DNA from: Calliphora vicina
Taxonomy: Eukaryota; Arthropoda; Insecta; Diptera; Calliphoridae
Length of the DNA stretch: 64,000 nucleotides
Assembly: GCF_958450345.1 (NCBI RefSeq)
Contig: NW_027052597.1
Span: forward strand, 62,001 to 126,000
Direction: 5' to 3'
Part shown: positions 10,270-21,984 of the stretch, piece by piece
How positions within the stretch are numbered: the stretch's first letter is position 1
Layout: each line of letters opens with the position of its first letter
Position numbers and translations under genes: made by a program
The notes under the pieces: generated by a model
What the model saw: the letters and a program-made list of their open reading frames with translations, nothing else
What the model was told of the DNA's origin: nothing
The model's database searches: none

Positions 10270-11632
10270 TAGGGTATTCATTCGACTAATGATCGTTCGA
10301 TTAATCGAATAATTTCTTACGAATAATTATTCGAACAATTTAAAAATGGCCCTTTTCGAATAACGAATAATTCGAACAATTTTATGTAGAATAATCGAAT
10401 AAAACGAATAAAATATATTTAAATTTAATAAATTGCTTAAAATTTTTCATAATTTTAAATTTAAATAATTCGACAAATAACTAAAGACAAAGGGACTTTC
10501 GATCACTGTATATGAGTGTTCCGATAATTCCATCTATAAATATATAAATATTACTGCAAGAAGTTACAATTCTAAAAACAAGTCTTTCAAAATTTTTAAC
10601 TTAGGACTTGAACCAATGAAAATAAAAGGTACGGAATAAAATATTTGTTATTTAGCTGGCGAAATATTAGAAGAATCGCAATTAATAATCAAAATATTAA
10701 CTTAGATTAAAGTGAAGTTGAATGTGATTTTGAAACGGTCGTCAAAAGTGATATTGAGGATGACATTTATAATGATTACGTTGAAATATGTAGATGAAGA
10801 TATATGTATATAAGTGATGTTATTAAACGCGTACGTAAGTGTTGCAAAATATTTAATAAATCGAATGATAAACACAAATATTGCAAACTAACGTTTTGTT
10901 GCAATAAAAGCATGCAGTTCGTCTTATACATGATTTTGAACATCGTTGAATATCTTTCTCTAACATGCACTGCATGATAAAAGTATGGTAGCACTACTAA
11001 ATATAAAAAATGTATCGATAGTTTTGCATAAAACAGCTGTTCAACCAAAACAAAAATTGATATATTTTTCCCAAAATGAAAAAAAGTTTATTAAACAATA
11101 AAATTATTGCTAGGAAAATGCGCAGAAGAAGCTCAAAGAAGTCCCAAAAAAAACCAAACAACAAAAGTCAGCTGTTAAAAACATATGGTAGTTTATGAAA
11201 CTTAAATAGAATTGAAATGGCAAACGTTGGCCATTTAAGTATCATTTAAAAAAGCACTGAGAAACTCATTTTCGTATTTAAATAGGACTTAAAAATAATT
11301 CATATTTAAATACGAAGTCAAAAAATGGACCATAATCCGATCAGAATATCTCTGTTGAAAATTTAATAATGAACTTTGTTTTCGAATGTTCTTTAACATT
11401 ATCAATACTTGAATTGTTAACTTTAACGTTATTTTTTATTTTTCTTTAACAATAAAGTATTAAAAACCGATATCAAAACTTCATTCTTTAATTTTTTTAA
11501 AAAATTTAAATTATTCGAATAATTCGATTAATTTTAAACGTGTGATCGAATTATTCGAACAAGTTAAAATCTCTTATTCGAATTATTCGTTTTATTCGAA
11601 CAACAGAAAAATCGAATAATTCGAATACCCTA
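10270..11632. mobile_element. hAT-like element nested in the second Tc1/mariner-type copy
   Basis: The ends are TAGGGTATTC (10270) and GAATACCCTA (11632), flanked by an exact 8-bp duplication CTATATTG (10262-10269 and 11633-11640). The first Tc1/mariner copy preserves the empty site (AAACTATATTGACGACC near 8763). An 8-bp duplication with YAGGG-type ends is diagnostic for hAT. Both subterminal regions are filled with ATTCGAAT/CGAATAAT words. A short acidic plus-strand frame (CDFETVVKSDIEDDIYNDYV near 10720) may be a transposase scrap. Confidence 0.85.
11236..11329. repeat. Short MITE-like repeat, related to 4284-4345 and about 5680-5712
   Basis: CCATTTAAGTATCATTT to AAGTCAAAAAATGG forms a roughly 95-bp unit with inverted ends and TTTAAATA/TATTTAAA inner pairs. 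Its two halves match text near 4284 and near 5680. Confidence 0.4.
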
Positions 11633-11943
11633 CTATATTGACGACCAGATGAGCGACAAAGTCTTTAACACTTCTTTATTTAAACTATATTGAGGACAAA
11701 TAAGACTACACTTTCAATAATTCGTCGTGTTTTTATCAACATACAAATTTAAAACATTTGACTTGTTGTCATCTTAGTTTTTTAAGTTTTTTGTTGAGAA
11801 AAAAATGCCAAATAGCGGGACTTTAACAGAAAATAAGAAAACAAAACAAACAAACGCAAGAAGGAACGTATGTTATTCAGTTGAGGTTTTAAAGTTCTAG
11901 TGAAAGTTGGTCTTAAAGTGCTTAACGGCGAAAAAAAAGTAAC

Positions 11944-12107
11944 GAAACAGTGTGACGATGAACCTTCAGATCTTTTGCTATTTTTTTAAAAGTCCATATT
12001 GGATTTTTTTGAAAAGTTTATTTAATAATTAAAAGTTTTCAAAAATATCCAATATGGACTTTCAAAAAAATAGCAAAAGATCTGAAGGTTCATCGTCACA
12101 CTGTTTC
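11944..12107. repeat. Near-perfect palindrome over the transposase helix-turn-helix region
   Basis: The arm at 11944-12016 (GAAACAGTGTGACGATGAAC onward) is mirrored at 12035-12107, with an 18-bp loop. The arms cover the codons for the IAKDLKVHRHTVSKA-like helix-turn-helix. A shorter, more decayed form of the same palindrome occurs at 8961-9054, so it predates the split of these two copies. The copies at 29185 and 33938 lack it. Confidence 0.8.
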
Positions 12108-12480
12108 AAAAGCCATTAAACAGTATAAGGATGACTTGAATATTGAAAGAAAATCTGGATCCGGAAGAAAAAAAAGGTGTAACAGATTTTGGTAAGGCAA
12201 ACGATGTCAAAAGCAGCTCGTAAAGGTAAATGCTCTGATTCCTTTGTATGCAGAGCCAAAGCTAATACTGGGTTGAAGTCGTTTAAAGTTCCTGATCGCA
12301 ATGCGTTAAAGAACTTAGAGCAAACGAACGAGCGAAATAATGCAGGACAAATTTTATAAAAAATACACCTGTTGTATGATGGATGATGATACTTATGTAC
12401 TGGCAGACATATTACAACTTCCGGGTCAAGATTTTAATGTAGCTGATGGACGAGGTAATCTTCAAGAATAATACCGGTCA
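12035..12480 (+). pseudogene. Decayed Tc1/mariner-like transposase (copy b)
   Basis: In plus-strand frames I read KIAKDLKVHRHTVSKAIKQY, then a GSGRKK patch typical of the linker between the two N-terminal helix-turn-helix units, then RAKANTGLKS. Near 12380 comes MMDDDTYVLADILQLPGQDF, which aligns with the first catalytic aspartate region of the family. The catalytic core after GRGNLQE is missing, and frameshifts separate the pieces. Confidence 0.7.
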
Positions 12481-12512
12481 AAAAAACAAACAAAATCCAA
12501 ATAACACTATAG

Positions 12513-13190
12513 TGTTATTTTAAATCCAAGTAAATATATATATAGTTTAATTTTTTCATATTTATACTATATTATCCATAAGTGTGGGTGTATGTGTGTG
12601 TGTGTGCATGTGTGTAAATACATTTAGAATGTCTGCATGCCATTTAAATTTATTGAATTAAAATTTAAATTGCAAATAGAGGATTTATTAAAATATTAGT
12701 AATGAATTTCTATGTTTTTTTTTTTTGTTTTTATTTATTTTAAATTGTGGTTGTTGTAAATCTGTATCGCAATTTAAGGTTTTTTGTTTTTTTATATCTA
12801 TAATATTAGTTATAGCTTAAATATATAATATTGTGTGCGTTTATGTACACACACAAGTATGTAGATACTGGTTGTAATAGAAGAATTAATTAAATGCCGA
12901 GAAACATTTCATTAAATCAATGCAATATGATTAAGAGCTTTTAAATAATAACAACTGTAAATGCAAACATTTACTTTTTTGTTAGCATTAATCTAATACT
13001 TTTTATTAATTTAGACATACATGTAATTAGAATTCTGTGGATTACGGGAGAAACGTAATTCCAGTAAACCAACAATCTCTTAAATTCACGTAATCGGTTG
13101 TAAACTATAGGTTTATTGATTTACCTCCATTACCGCCATGTATAATTACTTTTTTCAACCTAAAGTTATACTGACAGTTTTCAAACCAAC
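12513..13190. other. AT-rich host-like non-coding sequence
   Basis: The stretch has T runs, GTGTGTGTGTGTGCATGTGTG near 12590 and ACACACAAG near 12850. No coding frame, splice pair or element end was identified. Confidence 0.45.
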
Positions 13191-13196
13191 ATTCAT

Positions 13197-13364
13197 GGCT
13201 ATTCCTGTTCTCACTTTCACCATTCACCTTATTTTTGAAAGTTTCGAAAATTAAATAATTAAGGTTAAAAAATCACGTGCAATTACGTGAGGTAATTACA
13301 TACTATTGTTGTAATTACACTTCCAAAAATACGGTGAATGGTGAAAGTGAGAACAGGTATAGCC
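13197..13364. mobile_element. MITE, 168 bp, 32-bp inverted repeats
   Basis: GGCTATTCCTGTTCTCAC through CACCATTCACC (13197-13228) is mirrored at 13333-13364 with one mismatch. The interior is short and non-coding. The flanking duplication is not clear, so the superfamily is left open. Confidence 0.75.
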
Positions 13365-13369
13365 CTGAT

Positions 13370-15060
13370 TATTTTTACAGAAGTCGCGAAAATGGGGCTT
13401 AAATGACAAAGTGAGAAAAAGAAAAATAGCGGGATTAAGGAGAAAATGATGGTCTGTCATTTTAATATAATTTTACATTGAATAACTTCATATAGAATAT
13501 TTATTTCGGAGAATTCAAATTACATATTTAATTAGTTTTCATTTAAATATTTGTATCACAGTTTCCATAAATTTATCAAAGAATTTTGTATCAGTTTTTA
13601 AATTTTAATTTCATTAAATTCAAATTTTCCTTACGACACTGTTCTTAGTATATAATTGTTAATTTTACGTATTTTTACTGCAAGTTCGCATTAAGTATTT
13701 GATTTTCTTTGATTAATAATTTCAATAAAGTTTAATTAACTGTTTTGTTGTTCTTATTCTGTTGCTGTTATTGTTGTTATAGATTTTCCAAATAATATAT
13801 TTATAAATAAGAAATAAAAATTAATAATTTTGTTGGATTCTTTGTTTTTCTTTTTTTTTTCAATATTTAAATTTTATTTTATTCTATGTATAATAAATAA
13901 TTTATAATTTTTATTTAAATATTTACTGCTTGAACTCTAAATTGTTGTTTTACTTCAACTGTACTGTGAAAATCGTTGTGAATTACTAAATTATTTATTG
14001 GTTTAATTCATTTATTTTATTTTTTAAAATGTATATATTTGGTTTCGTTTGGTTTGGTTTTTATTCAAATAATACGAGTGTATATAATAGGTTTCTTTAA
14101 GTGTAAAATTTTCTTTTATGAATCTGGGTTTTTATTTTTAAAGCCAAAAGCTTGTCTTTTTGTGTACAACTAATTATTTTATATTATTTCATTTATTCCT
14201 TTTATTTTTTTAATAGTTTTAGTATATAATTGATTTTTTTGCTGTTTCTTATTTTTAATATTCTTATATATGTATATATTTTTTGTTTTTAATAACTTAT
14301 TTAAATTTAAGTCTTTTGCTGTGTATTCAATATAATAAAATATGATTTTGTTTATATGTATGTCTGTATAATATATTTATTATTTATATAATAGATAATA
14401 TACAATATAATAATGTATAATATTTATTTTGTTAATAAAAAATTGTTTTTTTTTTATTTTTTTTTTTGGTGTCTTTTTCTTGTATTTGAGTTTTTTATTT
14501 TTATTTATTTATTAATTAAAAACTATTGTATTTAAAAATAATTTTTAAAGACTACTGACTAGAATTCCTTCTTCTTTTAATTATTATTAAGTATTATTTT
14601 CTATATTCGTTTTAAAGTGATTATTTGTTTTATATTAAATATTATTTTATTTCATGAAAGCAATTATTTGAGTATTAAAAATTATTAAAGTCTATAGGTC
14701 AAATAACTGAATAAATAAATAAATTAGTATGCACTTAATATTGAAAACTCTCTTAAAAACTTTAAACTTGTTAAGAAGAACATGATTTTGTTATTGATGA
14801 TAACAATTTTGGAAAAATCTTTATTTTGTTTCTTTTTTAAGTAAATAGGATGTACCATTAGACAAAACTTTTATCCTGGTGTCAATATTTGGTGATCAAA
14901 GAATAAATAGACAATTTGTTAAGGTTTTTATGATTTTTGCATATTTCTCTACAAGGAAATATATAAAATATTGGTATTATGTGAAAGGTATTCGAAAGGC
15001 GCTTTCACTCTTGTTGAACTTTGTAAAAATTTTAAGTTTTTTTAAATTAGTTTAAATAAA
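13370..15060. other. Long T-rich host-like non-coding stretch
   Basis: This holds T-rich, low-complexity DNA with TTGTTGTTCTTATTCTGTTG-like words, TATATATGTATATAT patches and no exon-like segment. It resembles fly intron or 3'UTR sequence in texture. Near 13372-13460 a slightly more complex patch shows no match I recognise. Confidence 0.45.
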
Positions 15061-15070
15061 TTCATGAACC

Positions 15071-15432
15071 ATTAATTTTATTTATTTTTATTTAAGCTTG
15101 AGGTCACTTTTTTTATAAATAATTATATTTATTTATTTTTAATATTTCGCTACTCTTTGTGTAACATCATCAGGAAAATGGTTTAATAAATTAATTATAA
15201 TAACAAATTGTTTTTTCAATATTTCAATAAAAATTGTCAAAATGAAAAATTTTAAATATTACACAAACAAAATATACTCAAAAAAAAAAAATATTTAACT
15301 TCTGTTTCCGTTTTTAAAAACGGATTTTTCTGATGATGCTACACAAAGAGTAGCGAAATATTGAAAATAAATAAATATAATTATTTATAAAAAAAGTGAC
15401 CTCAAGCTTAAATAAAAATAAATAAAGTTAAT
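15071..15432. mobile_element. Foldback-type element, 103-bp inverted repeats with 3 mismatches
   Basis: The left arm at 15071-15173 and right arm at 15330-15432 share TTAAGCTTGAGGTCAC and TATTTCGCTACTCTTTGTGT. The loop is 156 bp. A separate direct repeat (ATAAATTCATGAAC) flanks the structure at about 15058 and 15468. It is too long for a standard target duplication unless the right flank belongs to the element. Confidence 0.75.
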
Positions 15433-15484
15433 AATAAAAAAGGTCGAAAAATTAGACATTATCATAAATTCATGAACAATAATT

Positions 15485-16060
15485 CCCCCAACCACTTATT
15501 TCTAAATAGTTTTTAACAGGTATTGCAACATATGGGCGAACGTTTTCATTATGGTTTCATGTCTGGCCTCATATTTTGGAAGATTTTCGGCCAATTCTCG
15601 GTTCCCCTGTGATGGTCTGGCCAGATTTCAGCAGCTCATAATAGATAGGATCCTTTTGGTCCCACGAAATACCAGAGCATTACCTTAGCGCCATAACTAA
15701 TTGGCTTTGGTTAGCCGGCCTTCACATACGATCTCTCATGCTTCGGGTTATCGTAATGGATCCGAATCATCATGATTCGGTGCTATTCATTTCGGCGTTC
15801 ATTTCGGACATGCAAAATCGTCTTTCAAGGTCTCTCGGCTTCAATTGGTAAGGTAACCAATTTCCCTGCTTTTGGATGAATCCTGCTGCTTGCAAACGTT
15901 TTGAAATTGCTGATTGATTCGCAATGATTTTGCAAGCTCTTGTTGAGTTTGTCAACAATCTTCATGATGTAATGCCTCCAATGCTTGGTCTTCAAACATT
16001 TTCGGCTGGCCTGGGCGATATTTGTCTTCCGTGTCAAAACCACTTCTGAATCATTTTTTT
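15485..16060 (-). pseudogene. mariner transposase remnant
   Basis: Minus-strand frames read DTEDKYRPGQPKMFEDQALEA, then QTQQELAKSL, then IQKQGNWLPYQLKPRDLERRF. Further on come WIHYDNPKHE and ISYGAKVMLWYFVGPKG. The last piece reads ENLPKYEARHETIM. In order, these match mariner transposases: the second helix-turn-helix, the WVPHEL-like motif, the W-I-xYDNP region, and the zone just before the HDNARPH catalytic site. At least three frameshifts and several stops break it. The catalytic HDN block itself is lost. No inverted ends were located. Confidence 0.75.
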
Positions 16061-16189
16061 TTTAATTAAGGAAGTAAAGTAAAACTTCCCGCATGTGAGG
16101 CTTTGTTGGCATTTTCAAGGACTAAGTGAGAATACAGATAACAGATATTTATCCTTCAAATTACAAATAAGTTATTAAAAACAAATCTA

Positions 16190-16860
16190 TTGTAAATCCC
16201 ATATTTTTAAGTCATGCTCCCAATATGCTGTTTTATGCTTGTTTTAGTTAAAGTAAATTTTTTGTTTTATTAAGTGTTACATACCAATGGACAGCTTAAG
16301 CAATTATGCGTATTTTAATGTAACATCAGAACGGACAGAAAATAGGTTTAAAAAAATTCAAACTGAATTCATATTGAATTTCGAAGAAATTTTTAATTTA
16401 ATTTCAAGTGGGTGTGGCACGTCCCATACAAAGAAACTAGTTATTATAGAATATCTGGTGAACTATAAATGTGAAAGCCGCAAAATTTCGAGGAATTTAG
16501 TTTGGTACCATTGTGCGCATCTTGGCTGAAATTGGGCGGAATTGGATAAATGGGCGTGTCACCTCTCATACAAAGAAAATAGTTAGTTTCGTATATCTGG
16601 AGAACTATAATTATGAAAGTCTTCAAACTCTATACGGTTCTATTTCTTATAACTGCATGAGGTTTAAACGAAAATTGGAGGGGTCACATACCATACAAAG
16701 AAAATTGTTATTTCTAAATATCTTCAGAACTCTCATCAATCGATGCCAAAATTATTATATATCAAATTATTTTGTAACGGATAAATATCTAATTACTGGT
16801 AATCAGTTGCATATTTTCGGATTCGCTGATATTAACAAAATTCTGTGAATATTTTGCAAT
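16190..16860. repeat. Diverged tandem repeats of a dispersed element
   Basis: Three degenerate units start near 16408, 16551 and 16680. They share CCCATACAAAGAAA or TCTCATACAAAGAAAATAG, then TATCTGGAGAACTATAA. The leading words TAAATCCCATATTTTTAAG (about 16195) recur at 57868-57905. Apparent open frames here are short and not conserved between units, so I do not call a gene. Confidence 0.5.
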
Positions 16861-17198
16861 AAAATCTTAAAAAGTGTTTAAAGAAGGTGAGTTTTCATTT
16901 ATTTTAAGTTTATTTTCTAAAGACTGGTTAAAGTATGAGTATGATCTTTTGTTTTTGTTTTATTTTTATTTATAATAGATTTAGAGTAATAATTAAAAAT
17001 TCTATTTTTGTTACTTTTATTTCTTGTGTTCTTCATAAAGTGTTATTTATTTTCTTTTCTTTTCTTTTCTTTTTGTAATTGGTTTTGAAATGGAAGTATA
17101 GTTAAAGGTACTAGTTATTTAAAAATGTATGTAATTGTTTATTAATATTAATATTTGTATTTATTTTATAAATGTAATAATAAAACTTATTATAAAAA

Positions 17199-19958
17199 TT
17201 AAGAATTCAAATAAGCAATAATGTTTTTAATTATATTGTTACTTAATGAAAAATCAATTAACATGTAAAATTTATTAAATTCCATACACATTCTCCTTAT
17301 TGGATCAGCATTGGCAAAGTGCGCTCTAATAAATTTCACTCATAATGGAACAAAATGACGTGATGGTCGTTGAGGCACATTAAATGAGATATTTTGGATT
17401 AAAAAACCGGAACTTACACGACCATTGATTATGTTGCAAATAAATGAAATGTTTAACATTGATCTTCGGCTCTTCAGGGTTGGAAGTTTAATTAAAGCCA
17501 ATCTTGCAGAATATGAAGGTAGATTTATTGGGTTGAAGTTCAATCCACGAAGACAAAATAGTAGGAACTGTTTTTGTACGGATTCAATAACATCTGAATG
17601 TTTTTTATATATAGGGTCCCATATTACGGATCCGTATTCCAGGATAGGCCTTACCAGGGATGTGTATAGGGATTTAGTGGCATAAGGGTCATTGAACTCC
17701 CTAGCCCAACGTTTCATAAATCCTAGTACACCTCTGGCTTTATTTGCTGTCATTGTTATATGTGAAATAAAATTTAGCTTGGAATCCAGTAAAATTCCCA
17801 GATCTAAAAATTTATCGACCATTTCAATCTGATGTAGTTCAAAAACATAGTGTGCCGGTATTGGATTTTTTCTAACAAATCGCATATATTTGCACTTTTT
17901 TAGGTTTAATTCCATATAATTTTCTTGAAGAAGTTGCTGATCAAGAACTTGACGATAGCTTAAAAATATTTTAACGTCGTCTGCATACATTAAGACATTG
18001 GAACCATGATTAACTTGAGGAAGGTCATTTATAAACAATGAAAAAAGAAGAGGACCAAGATGACTGCCCTGTGGTACACCTGATGATACCTCTATATTTC
18101 TAGAACGAATATTCTTAAAAAGTACAGTTTGTATTCTATTTGTTAAATAAGAGAAAATCCACTGTAGTGTACTGTTGGAAAACCCCCAATAAACAAAGTT
18201 TCTTTCTCAAAAGCATATGATTGACTTTGTCACTTTGCTGAAGTCTGTATATATCACATCTATTTGCTGATGTTGAAGAAATCCGTGATAAATTTCGGAT
18301 GCTAGGTGAAGAAGATTTGTTGTCGTTGATCATCCTTTCTGAATGCCATGTTGATAAGGAGATATTAAAGTTGAGACTTGATAGCATAATTGTTCAGTTA
18401 TAATTTTCTTAGTTATTATATGTTTGGGTATTATACTTAATTTAGCAATACCTTGGTAGTTTTTAATATCAGACTTATTTCCTGATTTAAATAATGGAAC
18501 AATAAAAGAATCCTTCCAGACGTTAGGAAAATTACAACTCTTTATTGATTTGTTAAATAAATACGTAAGAGGGATAGCAATATTGTCAGCACAGTTTATC
18601 AGGACCAAAATTATACGAAAATTTTAGATTCTTTAATTCCATGGTTATATTAGAAACATCGATAAATTGTAAAGATACTGATTGATTTGAAGATATCATA
18701 TATGGGTAGTCAGAAGAATCATTATAAGTTGCATTTGAATAAGTTGTTGAGAAAAAATCCGCAAATAGATTGCTTATAACTGCATCATCACTAGATTCAT
18801 TTTGGTTAAACTTCATAGATGAGGGGAAGCCAGTTGATTTTCTTTTGGAGTTGACAAAATTGAAAAACTATTTAGGATTACGTTTAAAATTATATTTAAC
18901 TTTGTTTATATAATTATTGTAACACGATTTACTGAGCAGAGTGTACTCAGCTCGACAAACGGAGTACTTGAGGTAAAAAAGATGAGAACCAGTTTGTTTA
19001 AATTTTTTGTAGAATTTATTTTTCTTATTTTTAACTTGAACCAGCTGTTTATTATTCCATGGTGGACCAGATAGATTTGTATATCTTTGTTTTGGAACAC
19101 ATAAATCCAAGAAAGAATTTAATTTATTGTAAAAAGCTTCAGTCATTTGTTCAACATCTGTATAGTACGAAAATATATTGTACCAGTTTGTATTGTTAAG
19201 GAGTTCATTCAACATGTTATAATTGGTACGATTGAACGAAAAAACCTTTTTACTTTCACCAGGTGAAGTCAAGAGCGATTTATATATTATTGACGTTCTT
19301 AGCTCAATTGTAGGATGGTAGATATCTTCTGGAGTTGTAATTGGGAATGAGCGATTGATGAATGAATGAGTCACATCATTTTTTAATATTTATTTGTAAT
19401 GCCATTAATTATAAATAGACTTGAGTCATATAATATATTAAAAAACTCATAAAACTTCGAATTTTGCCTTGTTTGGACAAAATATTTATCATCTGGCAAA
19501 TAATTCCAAGCTACTGATGGCAGATTAAAGTCTGCAAAGACAAAAATAGCGTCGTTATTATGAAGGGAGCGGGCAATAGAACTAATAATTTCAGCATGTT
19601 TGATGTATATTATTTGTGGAGAAGATGGCGGAATGTAGGAACAAGTAATAAACATTTTATATCCATTTATTTTTACGGATACTGATATAAATTCTATATC
19701 TTGCGGAAATTCGAAATCTACAAGTTCAGATGGAAAATTGCAAGAAACTGCAATATGGACACCATCACCTGTTGACTTGCTGCCACGATCACGACGAAAA
19801 ATATTAAATTTGTTACAAAGAATTTCGGTATTTAAAAAAATTTCATTTAGCCATGTTTCTGTTAATACTAAAATATGTTGATCAATGTTAAAGCTTTCTA
19901 TATAAAGGGATGATAGTTTTGTTCTCAAACCACGAACATTTTGATAAGCGATAGACAT
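17199..19958 (-). pseudogene. LINE ORF2 remnant: endonuclease and reverse transcriptase
   Basis: The ATG at 19958 opens an apurinic-type endonuclease domain: AYQNVRGLRTKLSSLY, LTETWLN, then FADFNLPSVAW. It stops at 19383. The next 170 residues (19374-18868) are in a shifted frame and form the endonuclease-RT linker, and the end of the endonuclease is missing. Reverse transcriptase blocks follow in shifting frames: SFIVPLFKSGNKSDIKNYQG (about 18500), IYTDFSK (about 18250), GVPQGSHLGPLLF (about 18070), and the catalytic YADD (17977-17988). The first catalytic motif, normally DFSKAFDKVNH, has lost 4 bases after DFSK, destroying the frame. A TGA near 17339 interrupts the C-terminus, which continues in frame to a TAA at 17199. 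Confidence 0.85.
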
Positions 19959-19975
19959 GAAGTCATTAGTTGGAA

Positions 19976-20773
19976 TTAGTTTTTTGGAGCAACAAATTCA
20001 CGTTGTGGAAGTGCCGCGATATTTTGTGGCCTAGGCCTGTAAATATATTCACGAACAAGTGTATTTATAGGCCAGAAAGTCGGATCAATTAAGGTTTTAA
20101 AAATATCAATGGAAACAGTAATTTTAAATGATGAGATAGATCTGGGTTGGGGAACGTTAAACTTTTGTATTGAAATATCAGCTTCATTTCCAATTATATT
20201 TTTCACATAGTAGTCAACGGCTTCAGTTGTAGTATCATTTGCCAGGCGGGAAATAAATATTGTTTTTTTAGGAGGTATTGCTCGTAGAGGAATACGGACG
20301 TTTTCATTATTTAGCAGTTGTGGAGGATTGTAAGAAGTATTATAGTTTATATTATCAGTATTTAAAACAGCATATGCATAACTTAATTTTAAATTATTAC
20401 AATTTAATTTAGGAGAATTCGAGGATGGGAAATTGCAATCAGTTGGTACAGATGGATCAGAATTACTAGGTGGTCCAGAAACAGAAGTAGAAGGTTGCTC
20501 ATCACGTTTTTCCTTATTTGCGTTTCTTGCGGATTAACGGCGTTTAGGAGAAGATTGAGGCGGAGATTTAAGATTATCTAATGATTTATAATCATCAAAC
20601 AAATTGCCATATTCTGATATACGATCATTTAACTTATTAGCATCGTCTTGAAGTTCCATAAATTTCTTCTTAGGATCTTGAAAAAAACCGTAATAATTCA
20701 CACCAAGTTTCCTACAGCTTTCGCAACACCAATGTAGCCCATTATCCACTACATTTAAAGTGCCAAAATTCAT
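19976..20773 (-). pseudogene. LINE ORF1 remnant (RNA-binding protein)
   Basis: From an ATG at 20773 the frame reads MNFGTLNVVDNGLHWCCESC, the second half of a PHD-like zinc finger. Next comes a coiled, charged stretch (KFMELQDDANKLNDRISEYG). A single in-frame TAA at 20534-20536 interrupts it. The same frame then stays open through a Ser/Pro/Asn-rich linker to KTIFISRLANDTTTEAVDYY and WPINTLVREYIYRPRP, which look like the C-terminal RNA-binding half of insect LINE ORF1 proteins. It ends at 19976. Only one stop breaks about 266 codons, so the copy is not very old. ORF1 proteins coat the element RNA. Confidence 0.7.
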
Positions 20774-20884
20774 GCTTTGTTTTTTTTTCTTTTTTTTTGA
20801 AATCAATATTAATAAAATATAATCTTTGGATAAATGATTCATAAATAAAATAATAAAAAAAATATAAAAACTAAGTGACATTTT

Positions 20885-21905
20885 TAAAGGTTAACTATTA
20901 TACATATACATACATATATTCATTTAATTGAAATAAATAAATTAATAAATTATTTGTTGTTTATATATGTAAATGTAAGTGTATATATAAGTACTCGTAT
21001 TAATATTAGTTGTTAATTATTGTTAAATTTATTACAATTTGCTTTTATTAATTTTATATTTTATTTGTTTTAAATTATTTTAATTCAATCACAAAATTGT
21101 TACTGCTACTCTCTCTTTTTTATTTATTATTTTTTTATATTTTTTTTTTTTGCCACTAAGTGTATTTATTACAAATTTTCTGATTTCAACTTAGTTTTAA
21201 ATCTAAAAATCTATTTTTTATAATAATTGCAATTTTCTTTAATATTTGATTTTAAAATGTGTGTATATTTTTTAATTTTCAACTTTAAAAATTAAATTTG
21301 TCCTAATGGTTACTTAATTCATAATGTTATAATTATAATTACTATTAATATTTGTAAGTTTATTTTGGTATATTTATTATATATTGGATTTTGTTTAATT
21401 TTAAATCGTTGTCGTTGTTTTTTTCTTGTATTTAAGATCGAAATTGAAAATTATTAAAATAGAATTTCAAATTAATTGACAATTTATCATAATTGTTGTG
21501 GTAAATAATTTTAAATAATTTATTTGCTTGTAATTTAGTTTTATTTTGTTTTGTTTAAGTTAATTTATTATATTCACATTTGTTTAATTGCCAAAGGTTT
21601 CAAGAGTTTTCTTTTTTAAAAGAAAAATTGCTTTTAGTTACATGTTATTTTTTTTAATAATATAATATAATAAGTTAATAAATTTGTAGTAGATTGTTAT
21701 AGGTCATTTCATTTAAAACAAATTTAATTTGCTAAGAAATAATAATTCTGATTTAAATGCTGTTCATTAATTCCCCATTTCAGCGACTACAGTTTATATA
21801 TAGGTTTAATTTTAATCTGTACCTGCATCAAAATATATTTATAAATCAGTTTTTACTTGGGGTTACAGTGCAGTTATCTTTAGTTCGGATTTATTTTTAA
21901 GAATA
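20885..21905. other. AT-rich host-like non-coding stretch
   Basis: T-rich, low-complexity DNA with TTGTTGTTTATATATGT and TTGTCGTTGTTTT words. No exon, RNA gene or element end was seen. Confidence 0.45.
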
Positions 21906-21984
21906 AAGATTAAAAATACAAAGTTGGAGAATAACAGAACCCTCTTCCATATTTGCCTAGAGCCGCGATCGGCAGACATATACT

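Larger units (their letters stand above)
9921..12510. mobile_element. Second copy of the TCCCAGTTGGCCA element, interrupted and 3'-truncated
   Basis: CCCAGTTGGCCAGACAGTC at 9922 starts a copy that follows the first element closely for about 340 bp. It is then split by a hAT-like insertion (10270-11632) and resumes at 11633 (TATATTGACGACCAGATGAG). The transposase remnant continues to about 12480. The mirrored right end is absent. Confidence 0.7.
17050..20881 (-). mobile_element. Decayed LINE (non-LTR retrotransposon), two reading frames
   Basis: On the minus strand an ORF1-like frame (about 20773 to 19976) is followed after 17 bases by an ORF2-like frame (19958 to 17199) with endonuclease and reverse transcriptase domains. 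A 3' region then ends in an AAAAG-type repeat near 17050-17080. The order and the closely spaced frames are those of a LINE. The 5' end is short or missing: the ORF1 zinc finger lacks its first half, and an A/G-rich run lies just before it. The clade (jockey/CR1-like) cannot be fixed by eye. It is dead because of stops, a frameshift in the catalytic region and an internal deletion. Confidence 0.85.

Noticed and set aside
10776..11048. Minus-strand 90-codon frame inside the nested hAT element
   Set aside because: No transposase motif is present, composition is low-complexity, and the opposite strand has the more protein-like scrap.
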